NCBI GenBank assembly: GCA_914767715.1
Contig: OU612066.1
Span: forward strand, 31,966,283-32,030,282
DNA length: 64,000 nt
Source: Membranipora membranacea
Lineage: Eukaryota; Bryozoa; Gymnolaemata; Cheilostomatida; Membraniporidae
Direction of reading: 5' to 3'
This document shows positions 38,937 through 50,800 of this stretch, in pieces (positions within the stretch are counted from its first letter, which is position 1; each line of letters opens with the position of its first letter). The translations under genes and the position numbers were made by a program. The notes beneath the pieces were generated by a model, which was given only the letters and a program-made list of their open reading frames with translations, searched no databases and had not been told where the DNA came from.

Positions 38937-39180
38937 AGTCGCATTTTTACCATGCATGAGTGTGAAGATGGGATGGAAGTTGATGGTACTAGTTGTGAGC
39001 CTGCCAATATGAATGATAATGATGACATTGATTGTGGTGAGAGTGAGAGTGAATGTGCTGATCAGCATGCTGTTGTTGCTGAATCTGTGAGAGGTGAAGG
39101 GAGTAGTAGTAGTGGACCCAGACCTTATTCATTTGCCCCTGTGAAGGCCTGCTCTGGGCAGTGGCCCAGGGCTGAATAGC
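38937..39180 (+). CDS. Candidate upstream exon of the P2X7-ballast-like gene
   Basis: An open frame follows a possible acceptor (TTTGTTTAG near 38927) and encodes an acidic, Ser-rich segment with MEVDGTSCEPANMNDNDD, a Ser-Ser-Ser-Ser run and then GPRPYSFAPVK. A Pro-Tyr-x-Phe-x-Pro motif followed by acidic sequence commonly precedes the P2X7 C-terminal domain in stand-alone invertebrate proteins, so I place it in the same gene as 39503-40147. The join is not resolved: the best donor (CCT|GTGAAG) gives the wrong phase, and a tRNA-like sequence starts at the end of this frame. Confidence 0.4.
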
Positions 39181-39244
39181 TCAGTGTGTAGAGCGTCTGA
39201 CTGATAATAAGTTTGTTGTGGGTTCGAATCCCATCGAGGTCAGC
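39170..39244 (+). tRNA. tRNA-like sequence (degenerate tRNA or SINE head)
   Basis: It has a Pol III A box (TAGCTCAGTGTG), D-arm GCTC...GAGC, B box GGTTCGAATCC and T-arm GTGGG...CCCAT, and is followed at once by a T run, a Pol III terminator. If read as a tRNA, the anticodon loop CTGATAA would give GAU (Ile). The anticodon stem is poor and the acceptor pairs only partly, so a tRNA pseudogene or SINE head is more likely than a working tRNA. It lies between two blocks of the P2X7-like ORF. Confidence 0.5.
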
Positions 39245-39392
39245 TTTTTTTCAAATGGGTGCTTTATAACTGGAGCAATTTTACCGTAATCTTCTACTGC
39301 TATTGAGTTGTTTTCTGAAAGTACCCAACAGATCAGTGAGCTATTGAAATACCTCTCTGCTTGCACTATTTTGCTACCGATATGCAAAAATT

Positions 39393-39480
39393 TCCGTGGT
39401 GTGAGGTCGCTTTAGCGCCCCTCCCACACCCTCCCCGCCACGCCTACGGCGTGTGGATCGGGCTGTGCCCGATCATTATG
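39393..39480. other. GC-rich hairpin block
   Basis: A GC-rich patch in AT-rich surroundings contains short perfect hairpins, including GATCGGGCTGTGCCCGATC and CGCCTACGGCG. Similar GC-rich hairpin blocks occur inside the hAT elements at 17755-17850 and 44215-44260, so it may be the sub-terminal remnant of a transposon. Confidence 0.35.
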
Positions 39481-39502
39481 CTCATCTCTAAAAAGTCAGT
39501 GA

Positions 39503-40147
39503 GTGAATTTTTTTAGAATATACGCCCCTGGCTCTGGGAAATATATGGCACTTTCAACCCCAACCTTGTCCCAGGGAGTTTTATTTGCCCTGGCTGAAGA
39601 AGAGGAGGATGAGGGTGATGACAGTGATAGTAGTAGTAGTAGTAGTAGCAGCAGTACAACAATATCTTTCAATACCAGTGTAAGTCTCATTGATGGCCCA
39701 ATAAATATGCCTGGTTGTCTGTGTGGTCGATGCCTATGTATGGAGAAAGAATGTGAGAATGTGTGTTGCCTGCAAGAAAACTTTGATGTTGAATTTAGGA
39801 ATGGATTTGTGCCTGGCCCTGATTCTTGTGTGTGTATGTCTGTGGAGATCCAACACATTCTTGACCCCATCACGCTTGGCCTGGCATGGCAGCGTCAGCA
39901 GATGATGAAAGGCTTGAAGGACCAGCTGTCATTTAAAGTTATTAAGAACCGAGAGTACCGCCACCAAGCTTACGTTTGTTATGTGCAGCTGGTTCATGGG
40001 TTGATAGGTAAAAGACACCGTAAAGTGATTCCATCATGTGTGGTCAACTATATTTGGCAGTTGTGGCCAGACCCTAATGGGCAATACGTTGGATTCCGTG
40101 CGCCTGAAACAGGTAGAGGCAATGCAATCTATTCAATGATCATGTGA
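39503..40147 (+). CDS. P2X7-type cytoplasmic 'ballast' (zinc) domain protein, stand-alone
   Basis: The 214-residue frame starts in or near an acceptor (TTTTTTTAG at about 39520), so the real exon may begin there. Residues 31-50 are acidic then poly-Ser, coded by an AGT/AGC run. Residues 72-90 give the Cys cluster CLCGRCLCMEKECENVCC and 109-111 CVC. Residues 152-198 carry YRHQAYVCYVQLVHG, RKVIPSCVVNYIW and WPDPNGQYVGF, the core of the P2X7 receptor C-terminal domain, which binds zinc in the vertebrate channel. There is no channel part (no transmembrane helix). In invertebrates this domain often occurs outside P2X channels; its role there is not established. The frame is intact to its stop. It lies tail to tail with a transposase-like gene at 40930-45780. 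Confidence 0.75.
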   Translation: MNFFRIYAPGSGKYMALSTPTLSQGVLFALAEEEEDEGDDSDSSSSSSSSSTTISFNTSVSLIDGPINMPGCLCGRCLCMEKECENVCCLQENFDVEFRNGFVPGPDSCVCMSVEIQHILDPITLGLAWQRQQMMKGLKDQLSFKVIKNREYRHQAYVCYVQLVHGLIGKRHRKVIPSCVVNYIWQLWPDPNGQYVGFRAPETGRGNAIYSMIM

Positions 40148-40470
40148 TTGATATGAAGTGAGTGAGTGGCTGTTCTGATTTTATATAAATATTTACGTTG
40201 ATGGAAACGATTGAATGATCATCTGATTGACATGAAATGTGTAAGTGACTGTTGTTCTGAGTTTATATATATAAATGTATGTATATACGTTGATGATGGA
40301 AACAATTGATTGATCATCTGATTGACATGAAATGTGTACCTGACTGTTGTTCTGAGTTTATATAATGTATGTATGTATCTACGTTGATGATGGAAACAAT
40401 TGAATGATCATGTTATTGATATGAATTGAGTGAGTGGCTCGTTTATATAAATATATGTACATACGTTGTA
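40138..40470 (+). repeat. Tandem repeat, about 79-96 bp unit, overlapping the stop of the P2X7-like ORF
   Basis: The phrase GATCATNTGATTGAYATGAA begins at about 40138, 40217, 40313 and 40407. Each unit continues with a TGGCTGT/TGACTGT block, a TTTATATA block, ACGTTGATG and GGAAAC. The first unit contains the stop codon and the last coding bases. The spacing grows from 79 to about 95 bases. Confidence 0.75.
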
Positions 40471-40929
40471 TTAACTAACAAGGAAAAATGTATTACAAAA
40501 ATTTATGTTCATAGTTATTCGTTGTATTAACGTTGTAGATTATGGAGTCAAGTCAGGCAAAAAACCAGTCTACAAAGCAGGTCATGGTGTGAAGTCAGAA
40601 TCTGGACATATACTTCTCCTTGAGTTCTGCCAAAGATGGTTTCACTGCTGCTTTCGAGATCTTGGTAGAAGGTATCTAAAACATACATAATTTAATAATA
40701 ATAATACTTAATTTGAGACGATTGATAGGTTATCAGTCTATTATTATTGGTGTATCGACAACCTCCTTGGCATAAAAGTCACTTATTCAGTTCAAATGCC
40801 TATTTTCAGAGTTGCTCCCCCTTGACCAGAGTGGGGGCAACTCTGACTGTAGGCTTTATCTAATTTTGATTTCTCTCTGCACCCTCGGTTGAGACAAAAA
40901 TAAGATGATAGAATTTAATAACCACATAC
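40471..40929. other. Intergenic space between the convergent P2X7-like and transposase-like genes
   Basis: An open frame at 40505-40690 (+) has no recognised motif. Further C-terminal exons of the minus-strand gene may lie here, after the donor at 40929-40928, but no pair of splice site and stop could be chosen. Confidence 0.35.
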
Positions 40930-42435
40930 CACTGAACAATTTTTGGTGAGCTCCGATGCTGTAGCCATGATCCTTGCCCTGATCCTCTCTCCGAAACTGT
41001 ATGTCCTTGGAACATATACCTTCCTAAGCCTGTAAGCCTTTGAGGCCTTCGACCAGGTCATCCTCATCACTGGATCTCCATTCTCATCTGTAAACTATAA
41101 CGAATTGAACAGTGAAAAATGTGGTTAGCATTGATCTTGATGTGTTATTGAAAATGCAATTTACCAGAATTCTCTTGGAGCTTATTTTGTTATCTGAGCA
41201 GTCATGATATTGAATCGATATCAGTTTGATGACATACCTTTCTTAACTTCTCTGTTACAATTCTCGTTATGATCCAGAATAGCCAATTGAACACGGCCAT
41301 TGTATGCTGAGGGCTCGTAATCAATTCTTTTCGATGCATAACTTAGCAACAAGCTGTGGAGGACTTCTAGTACTCCTGTATGCTGGCCATGTGCCGTCTG
41401 CCTTAACTGACTCAGAAAGTTGGCATTAGAGATATGGCTCAGCAGAACTCTGTGAGCAGGACCGTCTTTTTCAAGCGATGCAATACACCTGTCAGGGTCC
41501 CTAAAAAAGTTTCATGATGAATGAGCAATTTGGTAAAGCTGATACAGTGAACGCGCTATGATATTGAAATTGTTATGAAATTTATTCTTTGCTTTTTTTT
41601 ATAGGTCGTGAAGAATGATTGAACATTATTGTATACTGATGATGGCAGCAACTGAATGGATTGTGCTCAATGGATTATAACCTTAACCAAACGCTATACG
41701 TATGAATTCTCAGCTTAATCGTGAAATACCTAGATATGGGGTCATGGAGACACTTCTTAAACTTTGTGTTGAATGGAAAACCGCTATGGACATCAATGAA
41801 GTGAAAGGCGACACTTGTGAACATTTCGACCAATAACTCAGCATCCCCCCCACAGTTTGCAGCCGACCACCAGAGGTGATTAGTGATCTCCGGGATCCAG
41901 GGCAGCAACTTTCTCTCCTCCTATATCACATTTGATTATGTACCTGAAAATAACACAAACGCGGACTAAACCATACATCACTAGGTACGGACTGATGCTA
42001 TGCTCTGGACCCTTTTATTTTCTTTCTATCATCCCTGTTACTCGCTATCTGAAATATGAAAACAAGATTTGCTGACTGCTCTGTTACTATTACTTGATTT
42101 ATCATTAATAATATAAATTTGATGATGTCCTTCAAACTTTCAATGTCACCTTTGTTTTGCACTTTTTGTTCAAGTTTTTAGTAATGTTTTTGGATATATG
42201 CCAGACATCAAGCCCGTGCAATATATTTGGTTCATTTTTTCTCATGTGAGCCCGGATCGAAATTGAGCCATCAGTGGTGATGCTCTTCAGTTTAGCTCCC
42301 AGGTCAGCCTTGGCTTCAGTGACAAGCTCCACAAAAGCCTCCTTCTCAGCCATGGTGCTGGAGCTGGTTTCAGCGCACTGCTTAGTCAAGTTGTAGGCCA
42401 CTTCTCCAGTAATCTGTAAAATTAATATAAGATCT

Positions 42436-42540
42436 AATTCTCAACAACCTAGAAGTCTAAATTTCCAACAATCATAGTTTTCACATAGTATGTGAAAACT
42501 ATGATTGTTGGAAATTTAGACTTCTAGGTTGTCGAGAATT
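42436..42540. repeat. Near-perfect 105-bp palindrome in an intron
   Basis: Bases 42436-42487 are the inverted complement of 42489-42540, with one mismatch near the outer ends (A at about 42443 against C at 42533). The centre is CACATA-G-TATGTG. The loop is a single base. It lies between the exons at 42413 and 42885 of the transposase-like gene. Confidence 0.95.
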
Positions 42541-43917
42541 TGTCGTTGCCGATTCGCAGCTTGTCGAAACTTCCCATCATAAATGGTAATTGTGCAGAAA
42601 GTTTCCATCGTCCAGACATGTTTACCATGGAGTCAATATAAGCTAGAGGTTAGCGATGACCTAATGTTAGCTAGCTCAAGGCTAAATGTTACTAACTAAC
42701 GTTGGCTAACTTTTCCCTCTGTCAATACTTTTCCCCTCTATGCAGTAAATAGTGGTAAATGCATTGCAAGCTGTTTTGAACCAGTGATAAGTCACTACTT
42801 GCTCCATCAACCATAGTGTAGGTGCAATAGCGAGCACAGTGTCCTGGGGAATCATATCTCCCGTCACCTGCCAACACAATATCACCTGAAAATAAAGTGT
42901 TAAATTAAAAATTTATTCAGCAAGCAGTTTATCCATAACATGACATATTCCAGTTCAGCATTGTGTCAACAACCACTACCTACTTATCTCCCAAGTTAAT
43001 ATGACTGCTGTACCTTTCAGTTTGAGGTTTTCTTTAACTTTTCCGATTTCTTCATTAAACTCGGCAGAAACAGCAGGCAGCACAACATTCTTCTGGTAGT
43101 GGTGATAAGTTGATGAGCTCAGAAATTGGATGTTCTCATCCTCCATGAACTTTGGAATCCCTGTATATGATTGGCCGCTGCAAAATCAAGAGTAATGTGG
43201 ACCTACTGGACTGGCTTCTTATGACCACACTGGAATTGTACGAATTAGAAGGAATTTAGAAGTCTTTCCTTAACGTAGATTGCTATTACCAGGGACAAGC
43301 TTTGTCCTAAATTCACTGCTATTACTAAGGCTAGTAGATTTCGAATTTCACAGTTATTTACCAAAGCAATTTTGTAATGGATCATGTCAAATAAACATAT
43401 GTGAGGAATATGGAGCTAGAGATGTCCACATTCCCCATCGTTTTTCTTCCTAACGCAGGCTGAGAGTGCCACGTCCGCTGATACGAGCACTTGGTACATC
43501 TAGTCCATACGATCAGCATGCTGCCCTTATGTTCACCAAAACCATACTTGAGGGTGCTGTTACATCTGCCACATTTAATCTGTTGAAAGTAAAACATTAT
43601 CTTTTATCAGCTGGAATTTTAAAATTCACGTGTGCACATTCCTCTCTTCTCTGACATGTGAATTCGAACGCTTGAGAAGTTGCCTTTCTCTTCACATTAA
43701 TACTTGTAATAATAATCAATATCAATCTTAATCAAGACTTACCAAGTTAAATAGCTCAGCTATAGCGGACTGGTAAACAATATGCTTCCGTGTATGATCT
43801 ATCTCCTGTAGCCGTAACCTGAAGGTGTATAGCTGCTGTCCTCTGCATCCAACACTGGATAACAATACAGAAGCAGAAAATGTATGTAGTAACACTCCAT
43901 CCTGTTCAAAACTTGAG

Positions 43918-44824
43918 CTCTAGACCATGGGTGGGCAACCTTTTCTTGAAAAAGGCCACATTTTACGCCAGATCAATTCAAAAGGCCGCAACATATTTTT
44001 CGGGGATAAAATTGGAACGAGAGTAGCAATATTGGCATTTCCACTTGTGTAAAAACCGAAACAGATTCATGTCTAAAAACTGCAGTATAAAACCATCAAC
44101 ACAGCAGAAATACTGGCTTATCTAATCTTCTTGAGTTTTGTGATGTCATTTTAACTCATGATTTGATTGTGTACATGTCTGTATCTCCATGTTTCATGTG
44201 TAAGACAAAGAGGAGGGTGGGTGCGGGAGGGGTGCTGTAGCGCCCTCCCAGGGGTCAAAGTGTAAATAAAGTTCATATAGGACTGTTTTGATGGAGAAGG
44301 AAGTATTTTCGCGGAGCTAAAAAACTTTTTTTAAATATTTTTCGTGTCCTACCAAAGTTTTCACCTCACAGCTCCCGCCCTCTCTCAAAGGAGGGAAATT
44401 TTCGCAAATGATTGTGAAATGAAGAATTCAATATGGAACATGTCAGCCATAATGCAGGATCACTTGTCGCAGAGGGAATTTTTGTCCACAGAGACTGTTT
44501 TGCAAAAAAAAAATTACTATAATGTTAGAGAAACTTGTAATTTTAACATCCAAAGGTCACTGTTTTGTGTTATTTCGAAAGGACAACAACTTGATAAAGT
44601 ACTAAGAGTGGCTGGGAAGCTAAGCTACATGCGTGACTAGCCTATTTAGAAATATTTTGAGCTTACAGAGCGCTATGCATACTTGGTTCTCCACATAAAA
44701 AAAGGGGAATAAAAAATAATGTATAAAAAGTTTTACAGGCATAAGGCCACAATTAGGCCGCAAAATATTACCCATTAGGCCGCACTAGCAAAAAGGCCGC
44801 AGGTTGCCCACAGCTGCTCTAGAC
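43918..44824. mobile_element. Non-autonomous hAT insertion, 891 bp
   Basis: The element is 43926-44816. It starts CATGGGTGGGCAACC and ends with the reverse complement of CAGCTGTGGGCAACC, with AAGGCCRC-type repeats just inside both ends. The 8-bp direct repeat CTCTAGAC (43918-43925 and 44817-44824) is perfect. The interior has no transposase motifs; the plus-strand frame 44344-44640 has none. It sits in the intron between the 44903 and 43854 exons of the transposase-like gene, so it came later than that gene. Confidence 0.88.
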
Positions 44825-45780
44825 TATCTAACTCAACTCAAAACTTTACTTTTTCTGCTCAGTGAACTTTCAACTTCCAGAAAAGGCTGATACATGTATT
44901 ACCAGTAACATATCAATATATTTGTTAGCTGGAGAAAAAATTCTATTACCATCATCAGAAACATCCACATCTGAAGCCTCAGAGTACACAAATCCCATGG
45001 CAGCGTCAGTTGGGGCATAGTTTTCCTGCAATATGAATAATTTCAAGTTTGCCAATTAACAGTTATTCAGCTGTAGATTTTCCAGTCTTGACTTATTTTC
45101 GGTCAGTGTCAGCCTAACAGAGCTATGGACACATCCATAAATTCTAATATGCATCGTTTACATTTGAATATAGCAACAGAGCGCTGTTTGGATACGTAAA
45201 TATTACTATAGCCGTCATAAATCAGAAACATGTCATCATTAAATAGTTCACTCAATCTACCTTAGCAGGTATCTCTTGCTCCTCCATCAAGGTCCTTAGA
45301 CACTTGGGGGCCAGGCTCTACAGGGGTTGAGTGCATGAACTCAGGTTTGGTATACTGCAAAACATAGATGTACTGTTGCTGCGGCTTCTTGAATTATCTT
45401 GTGTGTTAAAATGGTCATCAGTACATGGTGTGTTTTCAATCATCAGCTACTCATGAAGGGAACAGGGCTGAAGTAAACTTGCTAATGAATTGCGAGTTGG
45501 TCACTCCTTGAAAAACTTGAAAAACAACAGAGTCAAGATGATGATGTTATGTTTTACGCAGGAGTTATGACGTAGTACGGCTTGGTTTTTTAACCTCATC
45601 TTTACACTATCAGTCTGTGTGTCAGCTGTACACACATCCAACACAGTTTGAGTAGACATACTGTTTGCTGTTATACTATCTGTTTGAGTTGACATGTCTT
45701 TTTGTCCTGAAAATTGTTGAGGGACAACCCCATGTCTTATGTGTTTTGCTAGAGAGCAACCCTCCTTTACAGTGTACACA

Positions 45781-47879
45781 AAATCTTATTGGTCAAAATG
45801 CAGGGAACATACTTTGAACCTAGTAAACCCTATATTGCAGAAGTTATGTAACTCAAAATCTAGGTACCATCCACTATGATAAATATAAAGATGATCTAGT
45901 TTTGCAGGTATAGAGTGGAATATTATGTCTGAGCTAGATGTTGAGGATTTGCAGTGTTTGAAGAATTATGTCTTGGTTGAAGAGAATGCCATCATTTATT
46001 GTTATTGCTTCAAAAGAATTACACATCAAATTTGCCGCGATCAATACTACTGGACTGGTACAATAGAATGATAAGTGATGCAAGGCATTCAGTAATCACG
46101 ATGACTTTATATTGTTGTTGTCTGCATGCATTCAGTAAGTTCTCAGACTAACAGAAAAATCCGTAGTATTTCCAGGTCACTTTACAGCCTCAAACAAAAG
46201 AAGATTATTTTTATTTCAAGAGCTCGTAACTCCAATTTATTTAATTTAAATTTACCAAAAAAGTGATATCACGTCATGATAGAGTACCTCAGTCAATAGA
46301 TTGAAACCATGGTTGCCCTTTAAGCAGTCAAGAAAACATGTGATTATGGTAGATTGTATGTGAATAGAATAATGGATACTATTATAGCACGTATAGGTTT
46401 TCTTTTCCTAAGTTTATCTGCCTATCTACCTACGAATACACCCCATTCACGACAATGGAGCAACAATTGAACTTATGTATGTGAGCTAGCTATCAGTTGT
46501 GACATGATACTGTGGGAATTTCTTTATTGTTTCTATTTTTTAACAGGACGAAAAAATGTATCTCAATTTTCTTCTGTTGTAAGGGTACATTTGGCAAAAT
46601 AGAACAAGCCTTTTGGTCAGAATTGCCAATGTAGCCAAGGTTGACCATTGCGGATCTAGACTATCTAACCAATATTTTGAAACTTCATTTGTTTGTTTTG
46701 ACAATACTGTTTGAAACAAAATGTGGTATTTATTGTTTTACCATGTCTGTTTGTTAGTCACTGGTTTCATGATTTGTCAACAAACACAGCTGCTATGCAC
46801 GATTTGAGTCAGCAAATGAAATTATCTTGAGCAAATAAAATCCTTTCATACACATGGCAGGATAATGGATAGGATAACATGTTTGATGTTCACGACAATA
46901 AGTAAATGAAAAAAACCGTGAATCCCGAAAGACCAATATTAATAGCTTCACCCCCTGTATATCATTGTATATACTGGAAAATATACAGACATTGCTGCAT
47001 TGGATTGTGTGATAGGAATGATGCTATCAGTGATTTGCATTCCCCAGTCGAGGTTTTTTGTTGATAACTCGATATTTATTTTGGTCGGTTCGAAAACCTT
47101 TTTACATTCAGAAGCATCTTTCAATCACCGTACAAAAGGGAGCTCTTGTAGGTCTGTGTATGTAGTTACTAGTTATGACATGCCAGCAGCCTAAAATGAG
47201 AGACTGTTATGACACTCCATAATTTGAATATTGCCCCCTCAATTGCCAAAGACCCAGGTGTTTGTGCAGACATATGTCCCAATTGATGAACCTCAGTTTT
47301 ATATTTTATTGTTTACAGAGTGCTCAACCAACCAATGGTGTTCTCATAACCACAACAATGAAACCATACAATGCACATACCTATATGAAACTACTGGGAA
47401 ATCAAATTTCCTCGATAGACTCAATTTAGTTACATAATTAGTTTTGGAGGGTATAAATTTGCCATCTGCTGCAGCTGCACAAGAGCTGCCATGTTTATTC
47501 TCTAGCTGTTTTACTTTACCTCCAGAATTGTGATATATGCCTTTTTTCATTTGAGGGATAAAGACCATGATTAGAGTTTCTACTGGGACATCATAACGTC
47601 ATGCAGCGCTTACCACATACATTCATTCCATCAGGCACGTCATTCAATCTCAATGGTATTTAATGCACAGGTACAAATAGCTGCTTGTTCACTGGTCCTC
47701 AGCTAACGCATAATCATAAATAAATGATGTGTCGTAATAAGTCAATTTAGAATAACCTTATTTATACAATTTTGTTCCCAATAGAATTATGTGTTGGACT
47801 TCATCTTTAACTATAAATTTCACCTAATTTCTATCCTAGTTATTCAATAAGATGCGCAAAATCATCAATTCAAGTTTTT
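45781..47879. other. Gene-free stretch
   Basis: AT-rich sequence with no repeat, RNA gene or exon that can be supported. A minus-strand frame at 47344-47568 is open but has no splice support. Confidence 0.4.
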
Positions 47880-50800
47880 GAAGATCCTTTTCACATTCAG
47901 TAGCTCAGCAGCTTCCCAATGGTATATGATTTGTTGATATTCGGATCGGAAATGATGCTATCTTACCCTGCAACCTTCCTTTGATGTCACCTGAGAGACC
48001 AACACCACAACTAGCATGACAAGAGAAAACAAGTAAACGTGACAAACTGTGGAATGCAGACGATATCTGATTCAAGTCAGGTCAGGGGCACTGATATGTT
48101 TAAAAATATGATGAATGTGTTAAGATGACATTGGCTATGCTGGTATCCGCAGTCAAATCTAGGTTCACCCATGAGGTAGCGTCGGTTCTTGGCGCAAGAG
48201 CGCATCCATTGAAAAGCTCGTTCCCATGAGTGTGTGATCTTCTCATGTATCAAATCAACTGCCAGTGTCCTGTGTGAAGTCATTCAGATGTTAACTCAAT
48301 TGGCTCTATGTACGAATTCGCAAATTCAAAGGAGAATTACAGTGCCTCCACAGACAAAATGCACAATAGAGGAGTTATCTAACATTTGACCTTTTAATCC
48401 TGATCACTGATTTTCAACTAACTAATAGCCACACATATTTTATGACAATATTTAAACTGTCAATTTAGAAAGAACATATATCATTCTAAATGAAAAAATG
48501 TGACAAACTCCATCTCTAAGAATTCATCCTAATTTCACTCAATTTCTTATCCATAACTATCGGCCCAACCTGGGAATTCTCCCTGGCCTAACGCCATCAT
48601 TTACAGATTTCGATGACCTTTTCACACTCAGTTGCTCAGCAGCTATCCAACGGTATATTGATATTCGGAGTGAACAATTAAACTGCTTTAAAGTTTAACT
48701 TTCCCCTGATTTAGCAAGATGAGAAAAAACAAGTAAATGACAAATGAGATGCAGTCAGAAGTATCAGGTTCAGTGATATGTGTAAAATGATAATGAATGT
48801 GATCAGATGATACTAGTTACGCTGATATCCGCAGTCAATTCTAGGTTCGGCCATGAAGACACTTCATGGTGTGTGCCTGGTTTCTTGTGCAGCATTATCT
48901 GCTACAGTTATACAACTTATGTTGAAAAATGTCAAGTACCCAAATAGAAGATATGACCTTTCTCAGCTGCTTACCTCCGCTGTAACATGGTTATGAGAGT
49001 CATGGTAATAAGAGATTGGAGGGTGAATTTTCATGTAAAACTCTCTCGTCACCAGTAACCCAGTAACATTTTTCGTGAGGGTACATCAAATACAACAAAC
49101 AGGCAGGGTTTAGATGATGGTGATGATTTCATTGAAGTTTTACAGTTTTACAATAAACAGTAAAAGTGAATGAATTTCTCCTGAAGCGACTGGTGAGCAT
49201 TATCTCTTCACATATAGTAAGACAACAATTAATATGCGAAATCGTATAATAATTCGGTAAACTTTAAACTTCCCCGTTCCCGATGCCTAGTGAAACAACA
49301 TTCATGAGCTGCAAGAAACTCATGGATTCTTGACACTGGGCCATTTTTTGTCTTTTACTGAGCAGACTGAAGCTCAGGCCACACTTGGTTGATTTCTCAC
49401 AATTCGTATAAATTATTCACGAATACTTTCGTACGAATAGGGATTCCCACGATTTCGTGAAACGTTGGATGTTCACGATGCACGAATCCGAATCATGTAA
49501 ATTTTCACGAATTGTTATCTGATTGGTAGTTAGGCTTGATTGATTGGCAGTCTGTTTTGATTGATAAGTCAAGGCCATATCTATGTAAACAACTTTCGTT
49601 AAAAAGATGGAATGGTTTATCAATATGTGGAGCTTCTCATTGATTTGGACCTGGAGCAAGACGGAGAAGGGATACAATGACTAATGAGGTATCAAATTAA
49701 ATAAATATGAGGAGATAGTCGAGCCTAAGCATACCCAGAAACTGAATCACTGGACTGGTTGGTATAAGAAACAAGAAGAAACAGCTTCTCCTTGGTTTGA
49801 TTTTTTATTTGTCACTGTAGGCCTATGGTTTAGATTGGCTGAGGAGGATTACAGTATGATTACAACAATAAATCATAAGTACGAATTTACCACCTGACAA
49901 GGATAGAGCAGACACATGATTTGGTGACTTTCCTCTACCAGCGTCATTGTTAACCAAACCGGTTTAGGCCTGTTTGGCAACCACAGCATTCATATAATTG
50001 TGTTGCTTAGTAAAGGCTATGTCAAAAGATGAGTATAATGTTTATGTATCCTAGAGATGGTAGCGGGTATGACTGATTCGTGAGACCAGGAAGTCTCTCC
50101 CTGATACAGTCTACTCGTAGCTAACCTGACGACCTTCCACTTTATTAAAACTCCAGTTGCAAAAAAGTGATCTTAGGCTCTGTTTTTAATTTAGAACTAG
50201 TTCCATGTGTGAATTGGATTGATTATGATTGAAAATAACTCCAGCATCACAAGTAAACAGAATATGTCGCTGTCTTGCATGATCATTTCGTTATTTTGTA
50301 TATTAATTAAACAGCAATGACAGTACAGTTGTCATGAAGCTATATGTGAGTGGGAATACCTACTATGACCCTAATAATGACTTTGAGTCGAAGTCATTTG
50401 TGCGCTTTGGTGATACTTGATCCAGTAAACAACTCAACTCCATGAAAAGGATTAATTGATGAATTGAAAAAAAACTGCAAACTGCGTAATGCAGTCCAAA
50501 GTACCAGGTTGGAGGCAGGTCCGTCTCAGTGATATGTGTAAAATGATAACTCAGTTTTTAGGGCTCCTGCCCTCGAAATCGCAAGCATTTGAGGTCTTGG
50601 GTTCAAAATCCGCTGCTGTCTATCGACTACTGGACGGAGACAACTTGCAATTTTAACCTATATACTTGTACAAGTTCCATTAAAGGACATCCGGCTATTG
50701 TAAAATCTGATCTGCAGTAACTGCTTTATGACGGGTAGGATCTCCTCAGCCAAACTGACTCACTGGTAAAACTGATAAACATACTCTGACTAGACAAACA

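Larger units (their letters stand above)
40930..45780 (-). pseudogene. Multi-exon transposase-like gene (GDGRxDSPG / DVWH family) with a nonsense codon
   Basis: Exons placed by splice signals: about 45765-45590, 45354-45261, 45025-44903, 43854-43743, 43579 to about 43385, 43177-43014, 42885 to about 42800, 42413-42150, 41920-41730, 41500-41238 and 41087-40930. Features in order: STQTD-type repeats; a zinc-binding block CGRC...CTKC then WHSQPALG; GDGRYDSPGH (first catalytic-type Asp); ITTDGSISIRAHM; LDVWHISKNI; LLPWIPEITNHLWW. This order is that of a metazoan family of domesticated or transposon-borne DDE-like proteins that I cannot name with certainty. TAG in the 45354-45261 exon (frame leading to CLRTLMEEQEIPAK) and some unresolved junctions (43854, 43385, 42800) suggest decay. 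It is convergent with the P2X7-like ORF. Confidence 0.65.

Noticed and set aside
39496-39873. Minus-strand frame with poly-Leu and poly-Ser
   Set aside because: Antisense of the P2X7-like ORF; open because of the AGT repeat.
44344-44640. 98-residue frame in the 891-bp hAT insertion
   Set aside because: No transposase motif; the element is too short to be autonomous.
50540-50630. Possible tRNA-like or SINE sequence with GGGTTCAAAATCC
   Set aside because: Only a weak B-box-like phrase; no convincing A box or folding.
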